From NCBI GenBank assembly GCA_017853815.1, contig JAFMIT010000008.1, positions 1 to 26,008 on the forward strand: DNA of 26,008 bases, in the 5' to 3' direction. The notes beneath the pieces are model-generated. The model ran no database searches and had not been told where the DNA came from. It saw only the letters and a program-made list of their open reading frames with translations. The DNA is from Actinomycetota bacterium (GTDB lineage Bacteria > Actinomycetota > Actinomycetes > S36-B12 > UBA5976). Below are positions 9,063-17,571 of the stretch, in pieces. A program made the position numbers and the translations under genes. Numbering within the stretch: position 1 is the stretch's first letter; every line of letters starts with the position of its first letter.

Positions 9063-9064
9063 AT

Positions 9065-10549
9065 ATGCGTCTGCTCTTTCGCTTCGGCGTCGCACTTCTC
9101 TCTGGATTTGTGGCATCGCTCGCCATGCCACCGCGGGAAGCCCCTTGGCCCTTGCTGATGATCGGCATTGCCTGCATTTATTCGTGCGCTACCGGGCTTC
9201 GTCCTAGAGCGAGTTGGCTGATCGGCCTAGCTGGTGCGATTGGCTACTTTGGGCCGCTGCTTCGTTGGATGGACGTCGTCGGTTCCGATGCGTGGCTACT
9301 GGTGGTGGCGCTGTGTTCGTTCTGGTGGTGCCTCGCCTTCGGATGGCTGCCGAGCATGCAGAAGTTTCGGTTTCCCGGACTCGCTTTCGCGACAGTGTGG
9401 ACTGCGTTTGAGCTGCTCCGAGATTTGTACCCTTGGGGAGGCTTTGGCTGGGCCCAATTCGGCGTCATCGCGCCCCTGACGCCCTTCGAAGGGCTAGCAC
9501 CCAACCTGGGACAGATTCCGATCACCTGGCTTGCCATGGCGGTGAGTTGCACCGCGGTGGATGCCGCAAAAGCTCCGCACTTGGTTCGCACGCCTTCGAT
9601 GGGTCTTGCAGTTCTCAGCTTGCTCGCTGTCGCTTACGTACCGCTAGATGGCACGCTGGTCCGCGATGAATCGGCCACGAAGAAATTCGTCGTTGTCCAA
9701 GGGGGAGTGGATCACTTTGGACTAGGAACCTTCGGAGACGTCAGATCCGTCCTGAAACATCACATTGACGCCACAAGAGCTGCCACCCAACAGGTTAACG
9801 ATGCCGATCTAGTGATCTGGCCAGAAAACGCGGCCGATGTGAATCCGATGGCTGATGTCGTTTCTGCGGAAATGCTGAACGCGCTGATTGGCGAGATTGA
9901 GCCACCGATTCTGCTCGGGGCGGTTGTCGCTCAACCAGATGACACCCTTCACAACATCAGCTTGCTGTGGAGTCGCGCTGGATACTCAGAGAAGTACGTT
10001 AAGCGAAAGATTGTGCCGTTCGGTGAATTTCTGCCGTTCAGAGAATTTGTAACATCGTGGACTGATAGAGCCGCACTTATGCCGCGGGACTTTAGCCCGG
10101 GCACCACTCACGGTTCTCTCGATCTTGGCAATTTTCATCTTGGAATTTTGATTTGCTTCGAGGTGGCAGATTCTGGATTGGCACTCACCGACGATGACAA
10201 TGCATCGGCGTGGGTCATCCACACCAACAATGCGACCTATCAATTCCGTGGGCAATCCGAACAGCAACTTCTCGCCGCAAGAATGCGAGCTGCAGAAACC
10301 AGCAGACCTGTCCTGGTGTCTAGCACGAGTGGAATCTCAGCCATTATCGATTCCCGTGGTCAGATTGACTCGTCGATTTCGCAGTCGGAGGTTGGAGCAA
10401 TCTCTGCTCGTCTCGGAACCGTTACCGGCCAGACTTTCGCGATGATTAGCTATCCCTTCTGGAAGTATGGTTTCTTGGTCATGGCTATCGCGCTCATCGT
10501 GTTAACAAAGCTCCGTAGCCGATCCGCTTCGAAAGTTCATCAAGCATGA
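9065..10549 (+). CDS. lnt: Apolipoprotein N-acyltransferase
   Basis: A 494-residue membrane protein with several N-terminal hydrophobic helices, an extracytoplasmic nitrilase-fold domain and a last C-terminal membrane helix (YGFLVMAIALIVLTKL). The nitrilase triad is visible: Glu in LVIWPENAA (about residue 253), Lys in KRKIVPFGEFLPF (about 313) and Cys in LICFEVAD (about 363). Lnt adds the third acyl chain to the N-terminal cysteine of lipoproteins on the outer face of the membrane. The frame stays open upstream to 8936, inside the amidohydrolase gene, but ATG 9065 directly after that gene's stop gives the normal N-terminus. Its last codons overlap the mannosyltransferase start (ATGA). In mycobacteria these two activities are fused in one protein; here they are separate. 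Confidence 0.92.
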   Translation: MRLLFRFGVALLSGFVASLAMPPREAPWPLLMIGIACIYSCATGLRPRASWLIGLAGAIGYFGPLLRWMDVVGSDAWLLVVALCSFWWCLAFGWLPSMQKFRFPGLAFATVWTAFELLRDLYPWGGFGWAQFGVIAPLTPFEGLAPNLGQIPITWLAMAVSCTAVDAAKAPHLVRTPSMGLAVLSLLAVAYVPLDGTLVRDESATKKFVVVQGGVDHFGLGTFGDVRSVLKHHIDATRAATQQVNDADLVIWPENAADVNPMADVVSAEMLNALIGEIEPPILLGAVVAQPDDTLHNISLLWSRAGYSEKYVKRKIVPFGEFLPFREFVTSWTDRAALMPRDFSPGTTHGSLDLGNFHLGILICFEVADSGLALTDDDNASAWVIHTNNATYQFRGQSEQQLLAARMRAAETSRPVLVSSTSGISAIIDSRGQIDSSISQSEVGAISARLGTVTGQTFAMISYPFWKYGFLVMAIALIVLTKLRSRSASKVHQA

Positions 10550-11274
10550 AAACGCTGGTAGTCATGCCCACGTTCAATGAACGTACGAATCTCGACATGA
10601 TGCTGACGCGCATTCACTCAAGCACTCCTGAAGTTCACGTTCTCGTTGTCGACGACAATTCTCCTGACGGAACCGGCGCTGCCGCAGACGCCTGGGCACA
10701 GACAGACTCTCGTGTGCATGTGCTGCACCGGCCCGGAAAAGGTGGACTGGGTGCTGCGTATCGAGCGGGCTTTGGTTGGGGTATCGATCGCGGCTATGAA
10801 GTGCTTGTCGAGATGGATGCAGACGGCTCTCATCAGCCAGAACAATTGCCGTTGCTCCTCTCTGCGCTGGAGTCCTCGCCTGCAGATCTCGTCATCGGAA
10901 GCCGATGGGTTCCTGGCGGCTCCGTCGTCAACTGGCCACTGTCTCGAAAAATTCTTTCGCTCGGCGGAAACCTTTACACCAGGCTATGTCTAGGGATCAA
11001 CACCCAGGACGCAACCGGGGGCTATCGAGCGTTTCGAAGCGACGCAGTTCAAAAGATTGGAATGCTGGCAGGCACTGCTCAGGGCTACATCTTCCAGGTA
11101 GACAACACCTATCGCGCTCATCGAGCTGGGTTGAGGATTGTCGAAGTCCCCATCGAATTCGTGGAGCGAGTGGCTGGCGTCAGCAAAATGAGCCGGGCCA
11201 TTGTCATCGAAGCCATGCTGAGTGTCACAGTCTGGGCGCTGAAATATCGCCTGCTGCGCAAACCCTTCGTGTGA
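10546..11274 (+). CDS. ppm1: Polyprenol monophosphomannose synthase (GT2 family)
   Basis: A 242-residue family 2 glycosyltransferase. The N-terminus reads VVMPTFNERTNL, followed by VVDDNSPDGTG (residues 34-44) and VEMDADGSHQPEQLP (88-102), where the DAD (91-93) binds the divalent metal and GDP-mannose. No membrane anchor is present, as in corynebacterial Ppm1, which works beside a separate Lnt-like protein. The reaction moves mannose from GDP-mannose to polyprenol phosphate on the cytoplasmic side, supplying donors for lipoglycan and protein mannosylation. The ATGA overlap with lnt points to translational coupling. The gene ends the four-gene operon; I do not find rbpA after it, which often lies near ppm1 in actinobacteria. 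A related GT2 such as a dolichyl-phosphate glucosyltransferase is less likely. Confidence 0.9.
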   Translation: MKTLVVMPTFNERTNLDMMLTRIHSSTPEVHVLVVDDNSPDGTGAAADAWAQTDSRVHVLHRPGKGGLGAAYRAGFGWGIDRGYEVLVEMDADGSHQPEQLPLLLSALESSPADLVIGSRWVPGGSVVNWPLSRKILSLGGNLYTRLCLGINTQDATGGYRAFRSDAVQKIGMLAGTAQGYIFQVDNTYRAHRAGLRIVEVPIEFVERVAGVSKMSRAIVIEAMLSVTVWALKYRLLRKPFV

Positions 11275-11276
11275 TG

Positions 11277-11291
11277 AGGAAGCGGATTCCT
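11277..11291. terminator. Possible short hairpin between convergent genes
   Basis: AGGAA-GCGGA-TTCCT forms a 5-bp stem with a 5-nt loop between the ppm1 stop (11274) and the stop of the convergent MFS gene (11291). It could end transcription from both sides, but the stem is short and there is no T-run on either strand, so this is a weak call. Confidence 0.2.
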
Positions 11292-12631
11292 TAGGCGACT
11301 GCGGGCTGAGCGTTGCCGGCATCGGCAATGCCTGTGCGCACATCAACTTTGCGTAGTAGCAATCCTCCAACGAGGAAGAACACAATCAACACCAAAATGG
11401 CTGGTCGATAAGAACCAGACAGCTGATAAACCAACCCAAACGCCAGCGTTCCAAGCCACGACGTGCCACGTTCGCAAGCTTGATACAGCGCGAAGTATTC
11501 GGCTTCTCGATCACGTGGAACAAGTTGACTGAAGAGGCTTCGCGAGAGGGCCTGAGTTCCGCCCAAAATAAAACCAATGGCCGCAGCGAGCAGGTAGAAG
11601 AACGTCGCTTTGCCGCTTGGGACAAAGTAGCCAGCAACGATGACAACCGTCCAGACAATCAGACTGTTCAACACAGTGCGGTAAGCACCAATCTTTGCTG
11701 CGAGGCGGCCGGTGAACAGTGCACCGAAAATTGCAACAATTTGGACGATGACGATTGCACCAACCATTGCAGTCTGCCCAAGTTTGAGCTCTTCCGAACC
11801 GTAGACGCTGGCGGAGGCAATAACTGTCTGTACGCCGTCATTAAAGAACAAGTACGCCAACAAGAACATTCTCGTTTGTGGATACTGCGCCAGTTCACGC
11901 AAGGTGCGGGCGAGTTGTCCGAAAGAACCCTGAACAAGCTTGCCGAACTCAATCTCAGAATGTGGTTTCTCCGCGGTGTTGGCAATGCCACGGTAGGGGA
12001 TAAGCGTCCACAGACCCCACCACAGACCAGCGCTCAAGAGGCTGATTCGAATCGCAAGTTCGGTGAAATCTGCAGGAGCACCGAGATACATCCCGAGATT
12101 CACGATCAGTAGCAGTCCACCACCGACATAACCGAACGCCCAGCCGCGACTCGAGACTCTGTCGCGTTCATCGGGAGCTGCAATGTCACAAAGAATCGCG
12201 TCGTACACGACGAGTGATCCACCGAGCGCAAGATTTCCAACAATCAACAACACTGAACCCAGCTGCCAATTCGTGCCGCTGACGAAGAACATCAGACTGG
12301 CCGCAAGTGCGCCGATCCAGGCAAACCGGGCCATGAGCTTTTGCTTGTCATGTCGGAGGTCCGCATAGGCGCCAACAAGGGGGAGTAGGAAAGCTGAAAT
12401 CAGCGTTGTGAAGGTGATCAGGTAGAAGAACAACGAACCTGGAGCCACTGACAGTCCGAGGACATCTAAATTTGTGCTGCAAACATCGTCTACACAGCCG
12501 GCTGATTTCTGGGCCACACTCGTTAGATAAGGGCCGAAGAGCACAGTTGTGACGGTGGTGACGTAGGCGCTGTTGGCCCAGTCGTAGAAGTACCAAGCCC
12601 GCTGCGAGCGAGAATCTGTCTTGAAGATCAT
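11291..12631 (-). CDS. UMF1-family MFS transporter
   Basis: A 446-residue polytopic membrane protein with about twelve hydrophobic segments. The N-terminal motif RAWYFYDWANSAYVTTV is the signature of the UMF1/Atg22-like branch of the major facilitator superfamily. The central loop (about residues 220-245, rich in charged residues) separates the two six-helix halves. Substrates of bacterial UMF1 proteins are mostly unknown; eukaryotic Atg22 exports amino acids from vacuoles. I chose ATG 12631 because GGAGGG precedes it by seven nt; the upstream in-frame GTG 12646 would start within that site. The start overlaps the stop of the phosphodiesterase gene by four nt, so the pair is one transcription unit and the transporter may handle a product or precursor of glycerophosphodiester turnover (inference). 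Confidence 0.88.
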   Translation of the reverse strand: MIFKTDSRSQRAWYFYDWANSAYVTTVTTVLFGPYLTSVAQKSAGCVDDVCSTNLDVLGLSVAPGSLFFYLITFTTLISAFLLPLVGAYADLRHDKQKLMARFAWIGALAASLMFFVSGTNWQLGSVLLIVGNLALGGSLVVYDAILCDIAAPDERDRVSSRGWAFGYVGGGLLLIVNLGMYLGAPADFTELAIRISLLSAGLWWGLWTLIPYRGIANTAEKPHSEIEFGKLVQGSFGQLARTLRELAQYPQTRMFLLAYLFFNDGVQTVIASASVYGSEELKLGQTAMVGAIVIVQIVAIFGALFTGRLAAKIGAYRTVLNSLIVWTVVIVAGYFVPSGKATFFYLLAAAIGFILGGTQALSRSLFSQLVPRDREAEYFALYQACERGTSWLGTLAFGLVYQLSGSYRPAILVLIVFFLVGGLLLRKVDVRTGIADAGNAQPAVA

Positions 12632-13392
12632 GTGGCGTCCCTCCACTGTCCCCGCGCTTCGAGCACCTCTCGAAGAACTGACGGCCGATCCGTCATGACG
12701 CCATCAACGCCCATGTCGTACAACCTGTGCATATCTTCCACCGCATTAATCGTCCAGACATGAACATCCATGCCCATGTCGTGTACATAGTCGACAAACT
12801 GGCGGGAAACAATTCGAATTCCTGAGGCAGATTCTGGAACCTGAGCCGCAATGGCCGTCGAGCGTCGTGGCCATTTGATTCGGGTACGTGAGGCAATGAC
12901 AAGTGAGCGAATCTCTGAACCGCCCAAGGAGGTGGCGACGTGAGGCAACTCGACCCGGAGGCGCTTGAGCCTCGTAGTCTCAAAGGAACCCAGACAAACA
13001 CGCTCCTGCAATTGTGGCCGGTCGCGCAGAAAGTCGACAAGCGGATCAACGGCTGCGTCAGACTTAGGGTCGATATTGAGTCGAACCCGGTCACCGACAA
13101 TCTCAAGGAGTTCTTCAAGCCTCATCAGCGAATCACCGTTTCGCAGACGCACCTGCGACAGCACCGACCATGGATGCTGGCTGACTTCGTATTGGTAATC
13201 GGTGGTCCGAGTGAGCTGTGGATCGTGGACGACCACCAGGACACCGTCTGACGATGCATGCACATCAGTTTCGATGACCGGGAAACCAAGCTTCACAGCA
13301 TGCTCAAACGCACTTCGGGAGTTCTCTAGATTCTCCTGGCCACCACCACGGTGAGCGATTGCGATTGGCGAGTGAAGACCGAGATAGCGCAT
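12628..13392 (-). CDS. Glycerophosphodiester phosphodiesterase family protein
   Basis: A 254-residue GDPD-fold enzyme. The catalytic His and metal ligands are visible in IAHRGGGQENLENS (His14, Glu20, Asn21), VIETDVHASSDG (Glu41, Asp43) and VVVHDPQLTRTT (His56). The C-terminal part DVHVWTINAVEDMHRLYDMGVDGVMTDRPS is the usual closing TIM-barrel segment. No signal peptide is seen, so it is probably cytosolic. It hydrolyses glycerophosphodiesters to glycerol 3-phosphate and an alcohol. ATG 13392 has GAGGGA close upstream (spacing about 2 nt, tight). A candidate promoter lies upstream at 13435-13464. It overlaps the MFS transporter gene (ATGA). Confidence 0.9.
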   Translation of the reverse strand: MRYLGLHSPIAIAHRGGGQENLENSRSAFEHAVKLGFPVIETDVHASSDGVLVVVHDPQLTRTTDYQYEVSQHPWSVLSQVRLRNGDSLMRLEELLEIVGDRVRLNIDPKSDAAVDPLVDFLRDRPQLQERVCLGSFETTRLKRLRVELPHVATSLGGSEIRSLVIASRTRIKWPRRSTAIAAQVPESASGIRIVSRQFVDYVHDMGMDVHVWTINAVEDMHRLYDMGVDGVMTDRPSVLREVLEARGQWRDAT

Positions 13393-13434
13393 ATTCCCTC
13401 ACAAATCCTTCCCGCTGCATCGCCGATAAGATGG

Positions 13435-13464
13435 ATTATGACACTTTATAAAAATCTCAGTCAG
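13435..13464 (-). promoter_or_regulatory. Candidate sigma-70-type promoter for the GDPD-MFS pair
   Basis: On the minus strand CTGACT (13459-13464) and CATAAT (13435-13440) are separated by 18 nt. They match the -35 and -10 consensus at 4/6 and 5/6 positions. The predicted transcript would start near 13428, about 35 nt before ATG 13392. The region is A/T-rich relative to its surroundings. Confidence 0.45.
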
Positions 13465-13482
13465 GGACGACCGGTTTCTGAA

Positions 13483-13496
13483 CCACACCATTGTGG
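13483..13496 (-). terminator. Possible hairpin after the solute-binding protein gene
   Basis: On the minus strand CCACA-ATGG-TGTGG makes a 5-bp stem with a 4-nt loop, 14 nt after the stop of the binding-protein gene. An overlapping alternative, GGTT-CAGA-AACC, lies at 13473-13484. There is no following T-run, so termination is only a possibility. The rest of the 118-nt gap holds the promoter for the next pair. Confidence 0.22.
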
Positions 13497-13510
13497 ATCT
13501 CCTCTCCTTC

Positions 13511-14812
13511 TCAGGGAGCGACGGGCCACGTAGCCTGGATTTGGGTGATTGCCTCATCGAGAGAAATGTCGCCAGCCATCCAAGCCGCCATTGATTGTGG
13601 GAAAGCCGTTCCACCGACTTCAAGCGGCATCAGATCTGAAGCGTCGTAGACAAATACTTGGGAGCCGTAAAGGATCGCAGCGATGCTGCGAGTCACCTCG
13701 TTGGGATACTTCCGGCCATCAAACGTGATGTGCGGCGAGAACCAACCGCCGGCACGTGCCCAAGTTGCGCCAAACGCATCTGACAGCAGTCGATTCAGAA
13801 CAGCCTGGACATCTGCGTCCTTGGTGAACGCGGCGGCCAATTCAGCTCGACCCACCACTCCCTGAGTGCCGTTTTCGGTGGTTGGCAGTGGGAACACTCC
13901 AACTTCCGCGTCGATATTTGCCTGCACGTCTGGCGGCAGAAAACCGGTGAAGAACGATCCTTGGCGCATCAGGTAGCAGTCTGGAGAGGAACTAAACATT
14001 CCGTTAGCCACGCTTGCAAAGCTTCTTGCCGCGGCGCCCTTGCCGCCTCCTGCCACGTTGCCGTTGGGGTCCCACACACTCTTGAACTTCAAGGCAGCCT
14101 GGCGGAAGAGATCAGAATCGAAACTCACCTCTCCCCTCGCCCACTTGCCGTATTCGAGTGCTCCGCCGATGCGCAGGACGTAGTCCTCAATCCAATCTGT
14201 GGCCACCCAGCCCGTGGCGCTACCAGACTCGACGCCTAGGCACCATGGTGTGCCGCCATCTTCGCGAATCTTCTTGACGAGAGCCGTCACTTCAGCGTCT
14301 GTACGTGGAACTGAGTATCCCTTTTGGGCGAAAGCCTTGAGGGAGTACCACACGACGGACTTGATGTTGGCCCGAATCGGCAGACCATAGGTTTTGCCAG
14401 AGGTGCTGACTGCGAGTGCATCCATTCCGGGCACGAGCGAATCACGGAGAACGTCGAGATTGACGATGTCATCCAGCGCAGCCATTGAACCGCTCTGCGC
14501 CATGAGGAGATTTGGTTCTGGGTACAAAGCGATGTCAGGAAGGTTTCCGGCGGCGATGCGATCGGCGATCTCTTGGTTGAAGTTGGCCGCTGCTGTGTAC
14601 GTGATATCAACGCCGGTGCGCGACTCGATGTCTGCCAACGACTCTTCAAAGAGAGTCGCCTCCTCACCAGAGAAGGAGCCGAGAATTTCGATGGATTTGT
14701 CCCCAGCCGGCAACTCAATCTGGTTCGGCCCGGTTTCGGGATCCGATCCGCAGCTAGTCAGTACAAGCGCTAACACCAGTGTCGGCAATCCACGCACAAG
14801 CCGAGAAGACAT
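13511..14812 (-). CDS. Extracellular sugar-binding lipoprotein of an ABC importer (family 1 solute-binding protein)
   Basis: A 433-residue lipoprotein. The N-terminus MSSRLVRGLPTLVLALVLTSC is a lipoprotein signal peptide with lipobox LTSC, so Cys21 would be lipidated and the mature protein anchored outside the membrane; Lnt encoded nearby could act on it. The mature part shows family 1 binding-protein features (FSGEEATLFEESLADIESRTG, NLPDIALYPEPNLL, GLPIRANIKSVVWYS, AFTKDADVQAVLNRL). ATG 14812 has AAAGG nine nt upstream; the frame extends to 14875 but the extra residues would destroy the signal peptide. The gene follows the alpha-glucosidase by 63 nt, suggesting an alpha-glucoside or oligosaccharide ligand. 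No permease or ATPase gene is found anywhere in the window. Confidence 0.9.
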   Translation of the reverse strand: MSSRLVRGLPTLVLALVLTSCGSDPETGPNQIELPAGDKSIEILGSFSGEEATLFEESLADIESRTGVDITYTAAANFNQEIADRIAAGNLPDIALYPEPNLLMAQSGSMAALDDIVNLDVLRDSLVPGMDALAVSTSGKTYGLPIRANIKSVVWYSLKAFAQKGYSVPRTDAEVTALVKKIREDGGTPWCLGVESGSATGWVATDWIEDYVLRIGGALEYGKWARGEVSFDSDLFRQAALKFKSVWDPNGNVAGGGKGAAARSFASVANGMFSSSPDCYLMRQGSFFTGFLPPDVQANIDAEVGVFPLPTTENGTQGVVGRAELAAAFTKDADVQAVLNRLLSDAFGATWARAGGWFSPHITFDGRKYPNEVTRSIAAILYGSQVFVYDASDLMPLEVGGTAFPQSMAAWMAGDISLDEAITQIQATWPVAP

Positions 14813-14843
14813 CTTTATCAACCTTTCACACTTCCCGTAAGAA

Positions 14844-14863
14844 GTATCCGCGCCCAAGGATAC
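14844..14863. repeat. Inverted repeat GTATCC-N8-GGATAC in the alpha-glucosidase/binding-protein gap
   Basis: A perfect 6-bp inverted repeat (14844-14849 and 14858-14863) with an 8-nt spacer lies in the 63-nt gap. On the minus strand GCGACA (14868-14873) and GATACT (14843-14848) flank or overlap it with 19 nt between them. The repeat may be an operator over a promoter for the binding-protein gene, or an intercistronic RNA hairpin. Confidence 0.4.
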
Positions 14864-14875
14864 GGACTGTCGCAT

Positions 14876-16528
14876 TTACCTCAGCCAAATGCAGCTGTCA
14901 GACGCGAGATGCTCGCCATCAAACGTGCCAGTCATCAAAAAAACCTGTTTTCCCCAAAGCAAGTCCTTCACGGAGACGGACTGACGGCCAAGGTTGGCAA
15001 TAACCGTGAGGGCGTCACCGCGGGTAAAGGCGACAATCTCTGAATCGACTGCTCCCACTTCTGTGAGCCATGCAAAATCCTTCTCAGAACATTCACGATT
15101 CACCTCCGAGCGCAAGGTCAGCATGCTTCGATACAGTGAAAGGAAGGAGCCGTCGCGATTCTCTTGAACATCGACGCACACTTCGTGCCAGTCACCAGGC
15201 TGCGGCAGCCATAATTTTGCAGCCTTCGAAAAGCCATAGTGCTCGCCGGCGGCTTCCCATGGCAGCGGAACACGTGCACCATCTCGACCTGGATCTTGGC
15301 CTTGGGTTCTAAACCAGATGGGGTCCTGGCGGTCTGCATCTGGGATTTCAGCGTCTTCTAGGCCCAACTCTTCGCCTTGGAAAATGTAGACGCCGCCTGG
15401 CAGAGCGTGTGCAATCATCGCGAGCACTCGAGCTCGCGCTGCTCCACGCGCCCCTCCCCCAAGTCGCGTAACCACACGCGCTGAGTCATGGTTCGAAAGC
15501 ACCCACGTTGCTGGCGCACCCACTAAGGAAACGTTGTCCAGAACTTCTTGTGCATTCTTGATAACTGCATCAGCGCGATACGGCGTGACCATGAAATCAA
15601 AATTGAACACCTGATGAAGTTCATCAGCCCGTGCGTAATCCATCGCACGACTTGCAGGATACGCCCAAGCCTCTGCCACGGACATTCGCTCGGGAGAATA
15701 GGTGTCGAGCAGCCGGCGCCAACCCCGGTAAATCTCGTGGACTTCATCTCGATCAAAGAACGGTCCCCCGCGCAACACTTCGCGAGGATTGGGCAGTGAT
15801 GGGTCGCGTTCAGGGTCAAACAGATCAAGTCGCATCGCATCGATCAGAGCCTGTGGATCATGGTGATCGGCGTATGTCATATCTTTCATCAGCCCGAAAG
15901 CAACATCGACTCTGAATCCATCGACACCGCGATCAAGCCAAAACGTCAGCGTCTCTAAACCGTCCGCAACAACGTCTGGATGCGTCCAATTCAAATCTGG
16001 TTGACTGCTGTCGAAAAGATGCAGAAACCACTGACCGTCTGCGAGTCGGCTCCAAGCACTTCCACCGAAGACACTTACCCAGTTATTCGGCGGTAGTGAG
16101 CCATCCACCCCCCTGCCATCACGAATGTGAAAACGCTCGCGCGATGGATGGCCTGTCGGTGACGCCACTGCTTGTTTGAACCATTCATGCTCCACGGAAA
16201 CATGGTTCGGCACTACATCGACGACGACCTTGATATCTCTCGAATGCAAGGTCGAAATCAGTGCATCGAAATCGTCGAGATTTCCGAATCGCGGATCAAC
16301 TTCGCGAGGATTTGCCACGTCGTAACCACCATCAGCCAAAGGCGATGGGTAGAACGGACTGAGCCAAACGGCGTCTATACCTAGTGCAGCAAGGTAATCC
16401 GCTTTGGCGATGATGCCGGCCAGATCGCCTTCGCCATCATCATTGGAGTCCATGAATGACCGAGGATAAATTTGGTAAAAGCTCGCTTGCCTCCACCACA
16501 CCTGATCTGGCGTGTGGGCCTGTGTCAT
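14876..16528 (-). CDS. GH13-family alpha-glucosidase
   Basis: A 550-residue enzyme of glycoside hydrolase family 13. It starts VWWRQASFYQIYPRSFMDSNDDGEGDLAGI, the standard opening of oligosaccharide-type alpha-glucosidases. The catalytic nucleophile is the Asp in GFRVDVAFGL (about residue 207), the acid/base Glu is in MSVAEAWAYP (about 284) and the transition-state Asp is in VLSNHDSARVV (about 347). VVDVVPNHVS is conserved region I. No signal peptide is present, so it acts in the cytosol on imported sugars, releasing glucose from non-reducing ends of alpha-glucosides. ATG 16528 overlaps the lacI stop by four nt. With the adjacent sugar kinase, sucrose or a similar glucosyl-fructose is a plausible substrate (inference); maltose or isomaltose type sugars are equally possible. 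Confidence 0.92.
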   Translation of the reverse strand: MTQAHTPDQVWWRQASFYQIYPRSFMDSNDDGEGDLAGIIAKADYLAALGIDAVWLSPFYPSPLADGGYDVANPREVDPRFGNLDDFDALISTLHSRDIKVVVDVVPNHVSVEHEWFKQAVASPTGHPSRERFHIRDGRGVDGSLPPNNWVSVFGGSAWSRLADGQWFLHLFDSSQPDLNWTHPDVVADGLETLTFWLDRGVDGFRVDVAFGLMKDMTYADHHDPQALIDAMRLDLFDPERDPSLPNPREVLRGGPFFDRDEVHEIYRGWRRLLDTYSPERMSVAEAWAYPASRAMDYARADELHQVFNFDFMVTPYRADAVIKNAQEVLDNVSLVGAPATWVLSNHDSARVVTRLGGGARGAARARVLAMIAHALPGGVYIFQGEELGLEDAEIPDADRQDPIWFRTQGQDPGRDGARVPLPWEAAGEHYGFSKAAKLWLPQPGDWHEVCVDVQENRDGSFLSLYRSMLTLRSEVNRECSEKDFAWLTEVGAVDSEIVAFTRGDALTVIANLGRQSVSVKDLLWGKQVFLMTGTFDGEHLASDSCIWLR

Positions 16529-17544
16529 TGTGAACTTTTCGAATCTATGGACTGTGTCGATGTTCGCACGACGAGTGTCACGGGCATTTCATGCTTCTGA
16601 AGAGAAGGCTGCTTAGCTTCGTTGCCCATCTGCGAGACAAGTTGCCACGCTGCCATTTCGGCCATGGTTTCGATGGGCTGTGCCACAGTGGTCAATCCAA
16701 CTGTTTCAGCCAAATCGTGATCGTCTACGCCAACAATGGACAGGTCCTCGGGAACTCTGAGCCCTAAACGTCGTGCCGCACCCATGGCACCCATGGCCAT
16801 CTCATCACTTGCAGCGAAAATAGCGGTCGGAATGTCCTCTTGGACTAAGAGCCGTGTCACCACAGCATCCGCGCCGCGTGCGGTGAAGTCAGCGAATATC
16901 TGGAACTCAGGACGGATCTCAAGACCTGCCTGAGTCATTGCTCGGAGGTACCCAGCGCGCCGATCGTTCGGCGTTGAGAAGTTCTTCGGATCGTGCGGAT
17001 CTCCGGATAACAACGCAATCTTGGAATGACCTTGAGCGATGAGATGGCGCGTGGCGAGGAGGCCCACCTGTACGTCATCAATCACCACATGTGGGAAACG
17101 ATTATCGGAGATATCAATCAAGATGGTAGGAAGCTGCAGTTTCTCAAGCGCTGCGATGTCCGTCTCACTCGGTGGCTGAGAAATGATGATGACGCCCTTA
17201 ACGGAGAAGTGCTCCAGGTGATCCGCAACAGCCATGGGCTGGCCAGTTGAATCGAGCGGTCTCAAGACAACTGCCTCGTAACCGTGCTCTCTGACTATTC
17301 GTTCGATTGCCTCGAGCGCCTTAGCGAAGTACCAGCGGCCGAGAAAAGGCAGAACAATGGCAACGCGCCGGTCTCGAATACCTGGTTCAGGCCGAGTCGG
17401 CAGTTCGTACCCAAGCTCCAATGCCACGGCCGAAACATGGTCGCGAGTCTTCTGAGAAATAACGCTCATGCCGTGAAGCGCACGTGACACCGTAGCGACG
17501 GAGACGCCAGCGGCTTGAGCAACTTCTCGAATCGTGACGGCCAC
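16525..17544 (-). CDS. LacI-family transcriptional regulator
   Basis: A 339-residue regulator. The N-terminal helix-turn-helix and hinge helix read VTIREVAQAAGVSVATVSRALHG (about residues 3-25), the standard LacI-family DNA-binding domain. The rest is a periplasmic-binding-protein-like sensor domain (VAIVLPFLGRWYFAKALEAIE; ISQPPSETDIAAL; DDHDLAETVGLTTVAQPI). I chose GTG 17544 because GGAAAG lies about nine nt upstream and the helix-turn-helix then begins at once; the frame stays open to 17874 but the added 110 residues are Pro/Ser/Thr-rich and lie opposite the kinase gene. It probably represses its own operon and the divergent kinase gene until a sugar ligand binds. The stop overlaps the alpha-glucosidase start. 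Confidence 0.92.
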   Translation of the reverse strand: MAVTIREVAQAAGVSVATVSRALHGMSVISQKTRDHVSAVALELGYELPTRPEPGIRDRRVAIVLPFLGRWYFAKALEAIERIVREHGYEAVVLRPLDSTGQPMAVADHLEHFSVKGVIIISQPPSETDIAALEKLQLPTILIDISDNRFPHVVIDDVQVGLLATRHLIAQGHSKIALLSGDPHDPKNFSTPNDRRAGYLRAMTQAGLEIRPEFQIFADFTARGADAVVTRLLVQEDIPTAIFAASDEMAMGAMGAARRLGLRVPEDLSIVGVDDHDLAETVGLTTVAQPIETMAEMAAWQLVSQMGNEAKQPSLQKHEMPVTLVVRTSTQSIDSKSSQ

Positions 17545-17571
17545 AAAGACTCTTTCCCGTTGGTGAGGGGC

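Noticed and set aside
8936..9064. A 43-residue N-terminal extension of Lnt inside the amidohydrolase gene
   Set aside because: The extension is not hydrophobic as the Lnt N-terminus should be, and ATG 9065 directly after the previous stop fits the family.
11480..12112. A 210-codon open frame on + opposite the MFS transporter gene
   Set aside because: It is antisense to a clear membrane transporter, has no recognisable domain, and its composition (many Cys, Asn, Gln) is that expected from the complement of hydrophobic codons.
14394..14840. A 148-codon open frame on + opposite the sugar-binding protein gene
   Set aside because: No domain, Ser-rich, fully antisense to a gene with signal peptide and family features.
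14813..14875. A 21-residue extension of the sugar-binding protein
   Set aside because: It would put charged residues before the signal peptide; ATG 14812 with AAAGG upstream gives a normal lipoprotein signal.
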